From the NCBI GenBank assembly GCA_002348605.1, contig DEBQ01000007.1:62001-126000 (forward strand): DNA of 64,000 bases, written 5' to 3'. The notes below the pieces were generated by a model, which worked only from the letters and a program-made list of their open reading frames with translations, was not told where the DNA came from and ran no database searches. This document shows positions 50,061 through 58,112 of the stretch, one piece after another (position 1 is the stretch's first letter; each line of letters starts with the position of its first letter). This DNA is from Candidatus Saccharibacteria bacterium UBA2952. GTDB lineage: Bacteria; Patescibacteriota; Saccharimonadia; Saccharimonadales; Saccharimonadaceae. Both the position numbers and the translations under genes were made by a program.

Positions 50061-50771
50061 TTAGCGATATTCAGGGTTGTGGTAACCCCAGCGTTCACCT
50101 TGTTTCCAGGCTTCTGGTAAGTTTCCTTCAGCCGGGAAACCATCATTATCCTTTAGTAGTTTCGCCATGTGCATAAGGTTGTAGGTCATGAAAGTAATAT
50201 TCCGGTTCGTGAAATTGCTTTCCGGGCCGCCCGATCCTTCGTCAAGATAACTGGGACCGGGACCAATGGCCCCAATCCAGCCCGCATCCGCCGCGGGCGG
50301 AATAGCGAACCCAACGTGCTGCAGGCTGTAAAGGATATTCATAGAACAATGCTTTACGCCGTCTTCGTTGCCGGTAATAATCGCCCCACCTGCTTTACCG
50401 TAGTAAATGAACTGACCTTTGTCGTTCAAGTCGCCTGAATTCGAATACAACCGTTCGATTAAGAGCTTCGTTTGGCTGCTATTGTCGCCAAGCCAAATAG
50501 GGCCACAAACCACAACGATATCAGCGGTTTTCACCTTTTTGTATAGCTCTGGCCATTCGTCCTTGTCCCACCCATGATCACGCATATCGGGCTGAACGCC
50601 GCTGGCAATGTCGTGGTCGATGGTTCGTACTATCTCGACTTCAACGCCGTTCTGTCGCATAAGAGCAGCACTGGCATGCAGCAATCCTTCGGTATTACTG
50701 ACCTCGGGTGATTTCTTAAGCGTGCCGTTAAAGAATATTGCCTTGAGCCCCGAAAATTTCCCGTCTGCCAT
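50061..50771 (-). CDS. Flavodoxin-like NAD(P)H-dependent FMN reductase family protein
   Basis: 236 residues. FNGTLKKSPEVSNTEGLL forms the FMN phosphate loop, DIVVVCGPIWLGDNSSQTKLLIERL the isoalloxazine loop, and GGAIITGNEDGVKHCSMNILYSLQHVGF the next strand-helix. Resembles the iron-sulfur flavoprotein/WrbA side of the fold without a Cys cluster. Probable electron carrier or quinone/metal reductase. Start ATG 50771 with GGGAG; a GTG lies one codon upstream. Confidence 0.85.
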   Translation of the reverse strand: MADGKFSGLKAIFFNGTLKKSPEVSNTEGLLHASAALMRQNGVEVEIVRTIDHDIASGVQPDMRDHGWDKDEWPELYKKVKTADIVVVCGPIWLGDNSSQTKLLIERLYSNSGDLNDKGQFIYYGKAGGAIITGNEDGVKHCSMNILYSLQHVGFAIPPAADAGWIGAIGPGPSYLDEGSGGPESNFTNRNITFMTYNLMHMAKLLKDNDGFPAEGNLPEAWKQGERWGYHNPEYR

Positions 50772-50845
50772 CACTCACTCCCCTGGTTAGATGTATTTCT
50801 AGTATAGAACGTTCGACAAGGCGTATGTGTAAGAAATCTTACAAT

Positions 50846-50874
50846 CCAAAACGGCGCCCCTAAAGTGGCGCCGT
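50846..50874 (-). terminator. Terminator of module I
   Basis: ACGGCGCC/GGCGCCGT hairpin followed on the minus strand by TTTTGG. Confidence 0.75.
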
Positions 50875-50891
50875 CGAGGACCGGCAGCTTG

Positions 50892-51143
50892 TTACGCGCT
50901 CATCGAGAGCAGCGTCCAAAGTCCGCCGTAGTTGTCACTTCGCAGTCGAAACTGCGAACGGCCGTCGGTAAGAGTCAGAATCTGGCTCGCCATCTGACCG
51001 CTACGCACCAGGCAGCTCAGGCCGGCGTCTACAAAATCGTAGGTGCGGCCCTCGAACTCAATCTGGCGCGGGTACGCGCTGAGGTTCTTTTTAAACCCAA
51101 GCGCAGTGACGTGTACCGGTTTGTTAATAGTAATGTTTCTCAT
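50892..51143 (-). CDS. Hypothetical 83-residue protein (accessory module I)
   Basis: A small basic soluble protein with predicted beta strands (MRNITINKPVHVTALGFKK, QIEFEGRTYDFVDAGLSCLVR, SQFRLRSDNYGGLWTLLSM). Unknown function. ATG 51143 follows AGGAG by 5 nt; a frame starting at TTG 51164 is less likely. G/C-ending codons, own promoter 17-bp spaced, own terminator, and a structured leader of about 210 nt. Confidence 0.72.
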   Translation of the reverse strand: MRNITINKPVHVTALGFKKNLSAYPRQIEFEGRTYDFVDAGLSCLVRSGQMASQILTLTDGRSQFRLRSDNYGGLWTLLSMSA

Positions 51144-51350
51144 ATTCACTCCTAATCTTTCCAAGGGAAAGAGCTAAATTGATTTAGCGAACGGATTTTG
51201 GAGTATAAGCGAAAACGAATAGGACCAGCCGACCGTTCGGAGCCAATCTGTTAACCGCTTTCACCGGTGAATATGTGCGGCCCAAAGGACGCAGATCGTA
51301 AATTTACGCTTGTGCGTGGAAAGTCACGAATGTGACAGTACGTACATAGC
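51144..51350 (-). other. Structured leader of module I
   Basis: About 210 nt upstream of the module I gene with no gene. It holds GTCAC/GTGAC (51323-51336), the palindromic CGTAAATTTACG, TTCACCGGTGAA, CTAAAT/ATTTAG and CTTTCC/GGAAAG. Probably a folded 5' leader. Confidence 0.4.
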
Positions 51351-51357
51351 TATTTGT

Positions 51358-51386
51358 ATTATACGCGCTTATGGTTCGCGCTTCAA
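51358..51386 (-). promoter_or_regulatory. Promoter of module I
   Basis: Minus strand TTGAAG, 17 bp, TATAAT. Confidence 0.75.
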
Positions 51387-51446
51387 AGTGAACAGTATTT
51401 CACCAAGTTGCACATGATACACTTATGGTAATTACAGGGGGTAAAT

Positions 51447-52259
51447 ATGAACATACAAGACAAAGTATTCGTAGTCACCGGTGCGGGCGGTGGTATTGGT
51501 GGCCAACTGGTAGTCGCCCTGCTTTCACGTGGTGCAAAAGTTGCGGCCGTTGACCTAAAACAGGAATCACTCGACGCGCTAAAAAACGGTCTTGGCGAAA
51601 AAGCCGCTGCGGTTTCAGTCCATGCGCTTAACATTGCGGATCGAGAGGCTGTATCACTGCTTCCAGACGCGGTTGAGCAAATACATGGCAACGTTGACGC
51701 GCTCATTAACTGTGCAGGTATCGTGCAACCATTCGTAAGAGTGAATGATTTGGATTTTGAGTCGATCGAGCGGGTTATGAATGTGAATTTTTACGGCACA
51801 CTAAATATGACCAAAGCATTTTTGCCTCGACTGCTTGAAAGGCCAGAAGGGTATATAGCGAATGTGTCGAGCATGGGCGGCTTCCTACCGGTACCGGGCC
51901 AGAGTGTTTACGGCGCGTCGAAGGCAGCCGTTAAACTACTGACGGAAGGACTGTATGCCGAACTACTTAGTACGAATGTGCATGTGTCTATTGTGTTCCC
52001 GGGTGCGACCAATACGAATATCACAGAAAACTCCGGGGTGGCCGCGCCGAACATACCAGACGCAGATAAAGCCGCCCAAAAGTTCCCTATGCTGTCACCC
52101 GCTGAGGCAGCAGAGATCATCGTAAAAGGCATTGAAAAGAACCAGTCACAAATCTTTACGGGTAAAGACTCGCGTATGATGAACAAACTCTACCGCTTAA
52201 ACCCGGTGTTCGCGACTAGACTGATAGCCAAGCGAATGAAGGCACTTTTAGGGAATTAG
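51447..52259 (+). CDS. Short-chain dehydrogenase/reductase
   Basis: 270 residues, Rossmann fold. Cofactor motif TGAGGGIGG, Asp after the second strand (AAVDLKQ, suggesting NAD), NCAGIV, Ser in NVSSMGG and catalytic YGASK. A late basic C-terminus may bind membrane. Substrate unknown. GGGGG Shine-Dalgarno 5 bases before ATG. Confidence 0.9.
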   Translation: MNIQDKVFVVTGAGGGIGGQLVVALLSRGAKVAAVDLKQESLDALKNGLGEKAAAVSVHALNIADREAVSLLPDAVEQIHGNVDALINCAGIVQPFVRVNDLDFESIERVMNVNFYGTLNMTKAFLPRLLERPEGYIANVSSMGGFLPVPGQSVYGASKAAVKLLTEGLYAELLSTNVHVSIVFPGATNTNITENSGVAAPNIPDADKAAQKFPMLSPAEAAEIIVKGIEKNQSQIFTGKDSRMMNKLYRLNPVFATRLIAKRMKALLGN

Positions 52260-52489
52260 ATTCCCTGGGAGTATTCGCCGTGGTCTTCTTTACGGCCATT
52301 GGTGGCAAGTAGGTAGATAATTGGCAGAATCCCGACTGTATTTAGAACCAGCAATAGGAAGAACCAGACTGAATGATTCCTTTTGGCGGCTCGCCACAGA
52401 GCAAATCCTTTCCATGTCAATTCCCAAACCGCGGCTACAATAAGTAGTACGACCTGCCATGTTTCCAGGTTGATATCTTGTAGGTTCAT
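52256..52489 (-). CDS. DUF5652-like two-helix membrane protein
   Basis: 77 residues with two hydrophobic helices (about 11-30 and 40-62, VWFFLLLVLNTVGILPIIYLL) joined by LWRAAKRNHS. A small family common in CPR and archaea; function unknown. AAGGAGGG Shine-Dalgarno before ATG 52489. Overlaps the convergent SDR stop by 4 bp. Confidence 0.75.
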   Translation of the reverse strand: MNLQDINLETWQVVLLIVAAVWELTWKGFALWRAAKRNHSVWFFLLLVLNTVGILPIIYLLATNGRKEDHGEYSQGI

Positions 52490-52626
52490 AGTAATTCCCT
52501 CCTTGCTAAAATCATGCTCCGTGGTTGTCGTTTTGTCTATGACAGACGTCACACGAGAAGATTGGCAGAACTTAGATACTTAAAAAACCTCATATGAAGT
52601 CTTTTTAAGTACTATTTTGCCTGTGC

Positions 52627-53529
52627 TTAGTATGTAGGCAGGTTTTGCTCCTCTGTGGCGACGAATCTTACGCAGTCACCCTGATTCCTGAAGGCGCCAA
52701 ATGTCTTCCAGCCGTCGTTCTTACATTGGTCTTTGTTAGTAGGCTTGCCGTCAGAAGCAGTAATTTTGAAGGCGACCGTGCCACTTGCTGGCCAATTAGC
52801 GTCAAGCTTAAATCCGCCACTATAACCAGGGAACATTGTGTCCCAGAAGACCTCATTGATGCTGTCGTCAGTGCCAACGCTGACGTTTTGATTGGCCGAG
52901 ATGCCTACGTTAAGCGAATTGTATGGACCGGCTTGTAGGATCGGGCTTGCGCCGTAATTTGCCGTGTTGTAAGCAACACCGATAATCACATCGTCAGGTA
53001 GGGTGACATTTAGGCTACTCATATCAAACACCGCGTTGAACGCCTTGCCGTTATAGCAGTTGTTGTCGTCCGCTAGCCATGCAGTGCCACCACAAGCTGG
53101 GCTTGCCGCCGGTCGCCATGGAATAGAGACTGATTGGGTTGTGGTTGCAAGTAACGTGTCTGGCACACCATTGGCATCTAAGTGATTGCTGTACACATTG
53201 ACTGTAATCGGGTGAGTCCAGCTGACGTTGTTCGCGCTGTAGCGGGCATCATTTACGTAGTCGGAATAAAGTGCCCAGTTGCTCATCGTTACCGTTACGG
53301 TGTCTAGCTTCCTGCTCGTACCTGCTAGGTGCACGTAATCGCCAAACTGTGCCGTGGATGTCGCTTCATACCCAAGGCTTTGGACATTTGGCGGTAAGAC
53401 TGCCGGGGTTGCGTTATATACGGTATTAGATGCGGCGAATGCTGAAAAAGGCATCGCGAGTGCCAGCAGTAACCCAGTTACGACTACACCTAAAGCTCCT
53501 ACTCTCGCCTTAATAAACTGACTCCTCAT
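52627..53529 (-). CDS. Secreted protein of unknown function
   Basis: 300 residues with a signal peptide (1-32, ending AFAA). A beta-rich domain follows (LGYEATSTAQFGDYVHL, TVTMSNWALYSD, SIPWRPAASPACGGTAW, VIIGVAYNTANYG) and a C-terminal KDQCKNDGWKTFGAFRNQGDCVRFV module, which recurs in secreted actinobacterial and CPR proteins. No anchor, so released or bound non-covalently. GGGGGAGG before ATG 53529 and TATAAT at about 53560. Confidence 0.78.
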   Translation of the reverse strand: MRSQFIKARVGALGVVVTGLLLALAMPFSAFAASNTVYNATPAVLPPNVQSLGYEATSTAQFGDYVHLAGTSRKLDTVTVTMSNWALYSDYVNDARYSANNVSWTHPITVNVYSNHLDANGVPDTLLATTTQSVSIPWRPAASPACGGTAWLADDNNCYNGKAFNAVFDMSSLNVTLPDDVIIGVAYNTANYGASPILQAGPYNSLNVGISANQNVSVGTDDSINEVFWDTMFPGYSGGFKLDANWPASGTVAFKITASDGKPTNKDQCKNDGWKTFGAFRNQGDCVRFVATEEQNLPTY

Positions 53530-53621
53530 ACACCTCCCCCACGTTAGATTCTGCATTTATTATACTCCATGGCAGTTTTCGTCCCGAGTGAATATTCGGA
53601 GTCTGTACCCCAGCCTCAACA

Positions 53622-53659
53622 ATATAAAATGACCGAGCAAAAACTCGGTCGTTTTATAT
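53622..53659. terminator. Bidirectional terminator by tRNA-Gln
   Basis: ATATAAAAtGACCGAG / CTCGGTCgTTTTATAT hairpin; A-rich and T-rich arms give a U-tract in either direction. Confidence 0.8.
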
Positions 53660-53733
53660 GGCTGGGACGGAGGGATTCGAACCCCCGAATGCCTGGACCA
53701 AAACCAGGTGCCTTACCACTTGGCGACGTCCCA
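53659..53733 (-). tRNA. tRNA-Gln (TTG)
   Basis: Minus strand cloverleaf: acceptor TGGGACG/CGTCCCA, D-arm with AAGTGGTAAGGC, anticodon stem CCTGG/CCAGG with loop TTTTGGT (anticodon TTG), T-arm GGGGGTTCGAATCCCTC, discriminator G and encoded CCA. Confidence 0.93.
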
Positions 53734-53828
53734 ATAAAGCCGTGAATGTACGTGCCCGAGGGCAATTGTTGAATGGTTTTGGTCGCTGGACGGTTATGAT
53801 TTACTCGTACTTCGTACTCAGACAGCGG

Positions 53829-53857
53829 ATGCCTTAGCACTTGGCGACGTCCCATTA
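53829..53857 (-). pseudogene. Truncated tRNA-Gln duplicate (5' half)
   Basis: GCCTTAGCACTTGGCGACGT and the following CCCA repeat the first ~28 nt of tRNA-Gln with one mismatch, about 120 bp upstream of the intact gene. Anticodon and T-arms are absent, so it cannot be a tRNA. Confidence 0.7.
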
Positions 53858-53905
53858 AACCTAGACCATTGTACCACATTCGTATCTGTTAACTTGTAAA
53901 ACAAA

Positions 53906-53937
53906 GCACCGCTCCGAGTGGGCAGGAGGAGCGGTGT
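53906..53937 (-). terminator. Terminator of greA
   Basis: CACCGCTCC/GGAGCGGTG hairpin, then CTTTGTTTT on the minus strand. Confidence 0.75.
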
Positions 53938-53965
53938 CTGAGGGTTTAGTGAAGTGGTGGCGAAA

Positions 53966-54445
53966 TTAAGAAATGCGGACCAGGGTCAGTTGCATCGATC
54001 CGAACTTACTTCCCCAGTTAATGGTCTCTTTAATGGTGCGGCCAAGCAAGGTCTGACCAAGCGGACTTGACGCTGAAATGCGGCCATCCGACGGATTGGC
54101 CTCGATGCTGTCTACTAGCTGATACTGGATAACACGGCCATTCTTGTCGATAAGTTCGACTACCGAGCCGATAGCCACTCGAATGGCGTCACGTTTACGT
54201 GGGAATAGCTGGGCATTTGATAGGTACAATTGCTTGTCTGCTAGCTGGCTTTCGACCGTCTCGAGTTCGGCAAGCTTTTCGATTCGGGCAAGGCGTTGGT
54301 CATGGCCGTCGGTCTTGTCGAGTTCGCGCAGTTCTGAAATGATTTGGCGTTGGCGGCGCTCAAGCTTGCTGACGGACTTTTTAAGTTCCTTCATGCCTTT
54401 CTTACTTAGCAGGATAGGTTTTTTGGTCGTTTCTAGTGTATTCAT
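53966..54445 (-). CDS. greA: Transcription elongation factor GreA/GreB family
   Basis: 159 residues. An N-terminal coiled coil (MKELKKSVSKLERRQRQIISELRE ... LAELETVESQLADKQ), then a C-terminal FKBP-like domain with IGSVVELIDKNGRVIQYQLVDS and SPLGQTLLGRTIKETI. Rescues backtracked RNA polymerase. The coiled-coil tip reads DKTDGHD, keeping acidic residues. GGAGG Shine-Dalgarno. Confidence 0.93.
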   Translation of the reverse strand: MNTLETTKKPILLSKKGMKELKKSVSKLERRQRQIISELRELDKTDGHDQRLARIEKLAELETVESQLADKQLYLSNAQLFPRKRDAIRVAIGSVVELIDKNGRVIQYQLVDSIEANPSDGRISASSPLGQTLLGRTIKETINWGSKFGSMQLTLVRIS

Positions 54446-54584
54446 GTTGCCTCCTGTTTAGGTTTTGTACGATGCCTCTCGTCATCGTATGGCTTCACTA
54501 TACGTCTTGATTCTGAAGATTTTCTGAAAAATCGCCTGATTTTCGAAGAAAATCAGCAAAGCCGTGAAACGGCTTGCAAAATTG

Positions 54585-55607
54585 CTAACGGTTTTTTCGT
54601 ACTTGGGGCAGCGTAACGGTAAATGAAGTGGTTTTTCCTGGGGTGCTGACGGCCGAAATTGAACCGTCATGAAGGTTTACAATTTCTTTGGCGAGTGACA
54701 ACCCGAGCCCATATCCCGCCGCGTGTGCTGAGTTACGTGACTTCTCAGTACGATAAAAACGGTCGAAAATACGCGCCAGGTCTTTTGCGTTTATGCCATC
54801 ACCTTCATTCGAAACCATAATTTTACAGGTGCGACCATTTGACGTAAGAGACACGCCGATCGACGACGCTGCTGGGCTGTACTTGACTGCGTTATCGAGG
54901 AGAATCCTAAACAGATCTCCAAGCGTTGATTCATTGCCGTCGATAGTAATGGTCGTGTCAGGAAGTGTGTACTTCAGCCGGTCTGGTTCGATTTTAAGGC
55001 TTTTAGCCGCCTTTTTAATGGTTTTTACGACGTCTACCCGTTCTGAGCGCTCAAGCTCCCCGTAATCAAGCCGTGAAAGCTGCAGCAGGGACTGGGACAG
55101 ATCGGTAAGCTTGTCTACTTCTTCAAGGTTGCTTTCAAGCAGCTCCTTATAGTCCTTAGATCGGAGCGATGGGTCGCGCATAGCAACCTGAATTTCGGAT
55201 TTCATGATGGCGAGTGGTGTTCGAAGTTCATGGCTGGCGTCAGACGCGAAGCGGGACTGCGCTTCATGGGCTGCTTCGATAGGTTTTAATGACCTACGAG
55301 CAAGTAGGTACGAACCGAATCCCCCTAGCGTAATAACAGCCAGATTCATATAAACCAGACCTACGAATATACTCGCCTTCGCTTCCCTGGTCTGATTAAC
55401 TCTAATATCATTCAATGTTACCGGTCCGGGAAGGGTCAGTGTTTGTGAGCTTCCTTCGACGCGTATTTGCAAACGCTCCAGGCGACTACTTATTTCCGAG
55501 GTCGATATTTCATAGATGATAAAGCTGAACAAGAGACAGATTGTTACAAGGATGATAAGATACCACGCCGTCAGCTTGAGTGTCGCCGAGGCGAACATTC
55601 GTCTCAT
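54585..55607 (-). CDS. Sensor histidine kinase
   Basis: 340 residues: two membrane helices (about 10-32 and 80-102) bounding a small exterior domain, HisKA with the acceptor His in ASDASHELRTPLAI, HATPase with LLDNAVKYS, VSNEGDGI, IFDRFYR and GYGLGLSLAKEI. The stop-start ATGA overlap with the OmpR-type regulator upstream shows a pair. Signal unknown. Hairpins GATTTTC/GAAAATC and AAGCCGT/ACGGCTT follow the stop. Confidence 0.93.
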   Translation of the reverse strand: MRRMFASATLKLTAWYLIILVTICLLFSFIIYEISTSEISSRLERLQIRVEGSSQTLTLPGPVTLNDIRVNQTREAKASIFVGLVYMNLAVITLGGFGSYLLARRSLKPIEAAHEAQSRFASDASHELRTPLAIMKSEIQVAMRDPSLRSKDYKELLESNLEEVDKLTDLSQSLLQLSRLDYGELERSERVDVVKTIKKAAKSLKIEPDRLKYTLPDTTITIDGNESTLGDLFRILLDNAVKYSPAASSIGVSLTSNGRTCKIMVSNEGDGINAKDLARIFDRFYRTEKSRNSAHAAGYGLGLSLAKEIVNLHDGSISAVSTPGKTTSFTVTLPQVRKNR

Positions 55608-56284
55608 TTGTTGTCGTCCTCTATTTTATATCCGAATCCCCGTACGGTTTTAATAAGCCCCTTGCCGAACGGTTTATCAATTTTGGCACGTAAATACTTA
55701 ATATAGACTTCAATTGTATTTGGCAGAATATCTGCATCGTAATCCCAGACATGTTGCATGATTGTGTCTTTTGAAAGCGGGCGGTTCTTGTTGCGAAGCA
55801 AAAATTCGAGCAGCCCGAACTCTTTTGAGGTCAGACGTATTTTTTTGTTGCCGCGCTTGACTTCGCGTTTTGATGTGTCGAGTGATAAATCCTCAGCGTC
55901 GAGTATCGTCGACTGTTGCTCAATTGGCCTTCGCAGCAAGGCGCGCACCCGTGCCAGTAGCTCCTCGAGCGCAAATGGTTTAACCAAATAGTCGTCAGCG
56001 CCGGAATCCAGACCTGTTGTCTTGTCTTCTACCCTACCGAGCGCGGTCAGGAATAATACTGGTGTTTTGATACCTTTTTCGCGAAGCGCCTTAACGATAC
56101 CGATACCGTCGTATTCGCCTGGCAACATGCGGTCGATGATCATGACGTCGTATGGTTCGGTTGTTGCCATGGCATAGCCATCGTCGCCGTCATAGGATAC
56201 GTCGACGGCGTAATGTTCCTGCTCGAGCGCTTTCTTGAGTGCCCGGGCGATCTTATGTTCATCCTCAATTACCAATACACGCAT
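55604..56284 (-). CDS. OmpR-family response regulator
   Basis: 226 residues: a receiver domain (acidic residues in VIEDEHK, phospho-acceptor Asp51 in MIIDRMLP, Thr in FLTALG, Lys in YLVKPF) and a winged-helix DNA-binding domain (SKEFGLLEFLLRN, NTIEVYIKYLRAKID, TVRGFGYKI). Partner of the kinase downstream. TATAAT lies 11 nt before ATG. Confidence 0.95.
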   Translation of the reverse strand: MRVLVIEDEHKIARALKKALEQEHYAVDVSYDGDDGYAMATTEPYDVMIIDRMLPGEYDGIGIVKALREKGIKTPVLFLTALGRVEDKTTGLDSGADDYLVKPFALEELLARVRALLRRPIEQQSTILDAEDLSLDTSKREVKRGNKKIRLTSKEFGLLEFLLRNKNRPLSKDTIMQHVWDYDADILPNTIEVYIKYLRAKIDKPFGKGLIKTVRGFGYKIEDDNK

Positions 56285-56322
56285 GGTATGTTCCTATTAT
56301 ACGGCGTAATTGAAGAAAGGGA

Positions 56323-56622
56323 CTACGAGTATTTGCTTGACCACGAATGCATTTGGGTCAGAATCGGCATAAGGTCGCGGCCTTTGTCAGTCAGCTCGTA
56401 TTCGCAGCGGGCCGCAGATGTTGGTCGTTTGACGATAATACCTTCTTGCTCAAGCTTAACTAAACGGGCAGAAAGCGTGCGTGGGTTTATATCGCCTGTC
56501 ATGTCTTGTAGTTGGCAGAATCGGACGGTTGGTTCAGCCAAGAAGAACCGAAGCAGCCGGGGTGTCCATTTGTCACCTATGATGTCGGTTGCTGCGTCGA
56601 CTGATCCGATCTGTGTCTTCAT
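56323..56622 (-). CDS. HxlR-family transcriptional regulator
   Basis: 99 residues, a single winged helix-turn-helix: DIIGDKWTPRLLRFFLAEPTVRF, INPRTLSARLVKLEQEGIIVKRP, CEYELTDKGRDLMPIL. HxlR proteins often sense redox or electrophiles through a Cys; here Cys lies at FCQLQ. TATAGT seven bases before the ATG, divergent from the PAP2 operon it may control. Confidence 0.9.
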   Translation of the reverse strand: MKTQIGSVDAATDIIGDKWTPRLLRFFLAEPTVRFCQLQDMTGDINPRTLSARLVKLEQEGIIVKRPTSAARCEYELTDKGRDLMPILTQMHSWSSKYS

Positions 56623-56687
56623 GTTTCAAACTATACATTGTCTAGCGTACTTCGTCAAAGCCATGAGCACCTTGTATACTTATACTG

Positions 56688-57227
56688 ATGAGATCGACGC
56701 TCCACCGTTTCGACCATAATGTCACGCATTGGGTTGTACAATCATTCGGTCAGTCATTCCGACCGTTCTTCGAGTTTATGACCATGCTTGGAGACCCGCT
56801 GGCTATTGGCTTGGTGTCAGTAGCAATCATTGGTACGGGTTTTATGACATCGAGTATGCGGCTTGCAGTGAGTGGTGCCGCGATACCAGCGACCCTTTTA
56901 ATTGGAGCGCTTCTGAAGCTTTTGTTCGAACGTGCGCGGCCTGTGACTGAATACGCGATGAATATGAAAATACACACGTTCAGCTTTCCGAGCGGACACT
57001 CAAGCGGTTCAACTATCGCCTATGGACTGCTCGCCTATTTTGCCTTAATGAAACTGCCGGCGCCATGGAATATAGTAGTCGGTCTAATGCTCGCAGTAGT
57101 GCCGATTTTCGTCGGGTTGTCACGTATATATTTAGGCGCGCATTTCCCATCTGACGTCGTTGCGGGCTGGATATTGGGACTGGCGGCGCTCGTTATAGTT
57201 ATCTTAATCATCCAACCACTCTTATGA
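56688..57227 (+). CDS. PAP2-family membrane phosphatase
   Basis: 179 residues, about five membrane helices. Phosphatase signature in three parts: KLLFERARP, SFPSGHSSGS and SRIYLGAHFPSDVVAGW. Likely dephosphorylates undecaprenyl pyrophosphate or phosphatidic acid. Start ATG 56688 with TATACT 7 nt upstream. ATGA overlap with the lipid kinase gene downstream. Confidence 0.92.
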   Translation: MRSTLHRFDHNVTHWVVQSFGQSFRPFFEFMTMLGDPLAIGLVSVAIIGTGFMTSSMRLAVSGAAIPATLLIGALLKLLFERARPVTEYAMNMKIHTFSFPSGHSSGSTIAYGLLAYFALMKLPAPWNIVVGLMLAVVPIFVGLSRIYLGAHFPSDVVAGWILGLAALVIVILIIQPLL

Positions 57228-58084
57228 ATGTCGTTCTTATTTATAACGTTAAATCCGGTGGCAAGTATGACCTTCGGCGCCTGAAAAAATTATTCAAAGA
57301 ACACGGCATGAATGTCACGTATAGCTTTTCGGTGCGGCAACTCTCATCGCAAAAACTTGCCTCGTTAGTGCATCGGGGAGTCACGGTCGCCGCAGTGGGC
57401 GGCGATGGTACGCATAACGCGGCAGCACGGCTTATTGTGGGCACGAAATCGTCGCTCTTGCCGCTGCCTGGAGGTACGTTCAATCATTTTGTGCGCGATC
57501 TCGGGATGCCACCGACTGTCGAAGGTGTGCTTAAGAATATCTCTACCGCAAAACAGCGCACGATAGACGTCGCCTATGTGAACGAAGAGCTGTTTTTAAA
57601 TAATTCGAATCTTGGATTTTACCCGTTTAGTTTGATTGAGCAAAAGAAAATTAAAAAGCTAATTGGTAAACTTCCCGCAGCTGCTATTTCGGCGATGCTT
57701 CAGTTTATGCGGTTTGAGCGGCACAGTCTTATTATTGACGGGAAGCCGGTTCGCTCGCCATTTGTATTCGTAGGCAATAACGTGTTTGACATCAAGGAAG
57801 GCATGATTCCATCTCGCCGGGCGTTTGCCAAAGGAGTTCTGACCGTTATGATTGCTGCTTCATCATCCCGGCTTCGCCTGCTGCGTCACGCGATTGCAGT
57901 TCTGCGTGGTAACGTTTCAGACCATGATGACTTCATTCTGTCTTATCGTAAACAGGTCGCGCTGTACAGCCACCACTCAACACTGCCTGTCAGTTACGAC
58001 GGAGAGCTGAAGCGGCTTGCTTCCCCGCTAGAATATAGGGTTAAACCCAAAGCGCTTCGCGTTACGACGGTCAAGAAGTCGTGA
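57224..58084 (+). CDS. Diacylglycerol kinase-family lipid kinase
   Basis: 286 residues. IYNVKSGGKYDL, the nucleotide motif AAVGGDGTHNAAA, PLPGGTFNHFVRDLG and the beta-rich second domain VAYVNEELFLNNSNLGFYPF. YegS/DgkB type, phosphorylates a lipid or sphingoid-like alcohol. Coupled to the PAP2 phosphatase, so the two likely act on related lipids. Confidence 0.9.
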   Translation: MNVVLIYNVKSGGKYDLRRLKKLFKEHGMNVTYSFSVRQLSSQKLASLVHRGVTVAAVGGDGTHNAAARLIVGTKSSLLPLPGGTFNHFVRDLGMPPTVEGVLKNISTAKQRTIDVAYVNEELFLNNSNLGFYPFSLIEQKKIKKLIGKLPAAAISAMLQFMRFERHSLIIDGKPVRSPFVFVGNNVFDIKEGMIPSRRAFAKGVLTVMIAASSSRLRLLRHAIAVLRGNVSDHDDFILSYRKQVALYSHHSTLPVSYDGELKRLASPLEYRVKPKALRVTTVKKS

Positions 58085-58100
58085 TACTTGCCCTTAGTGG

Positions 58101-58112
58101 TACAATAACGGT
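58101..58112 (+). promoter_or_regulatory. Leaderless-type -10 box
   Basis: TACAAT at 58101-58106, 6 nt before ATG 58113. Confidence 0.55.
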
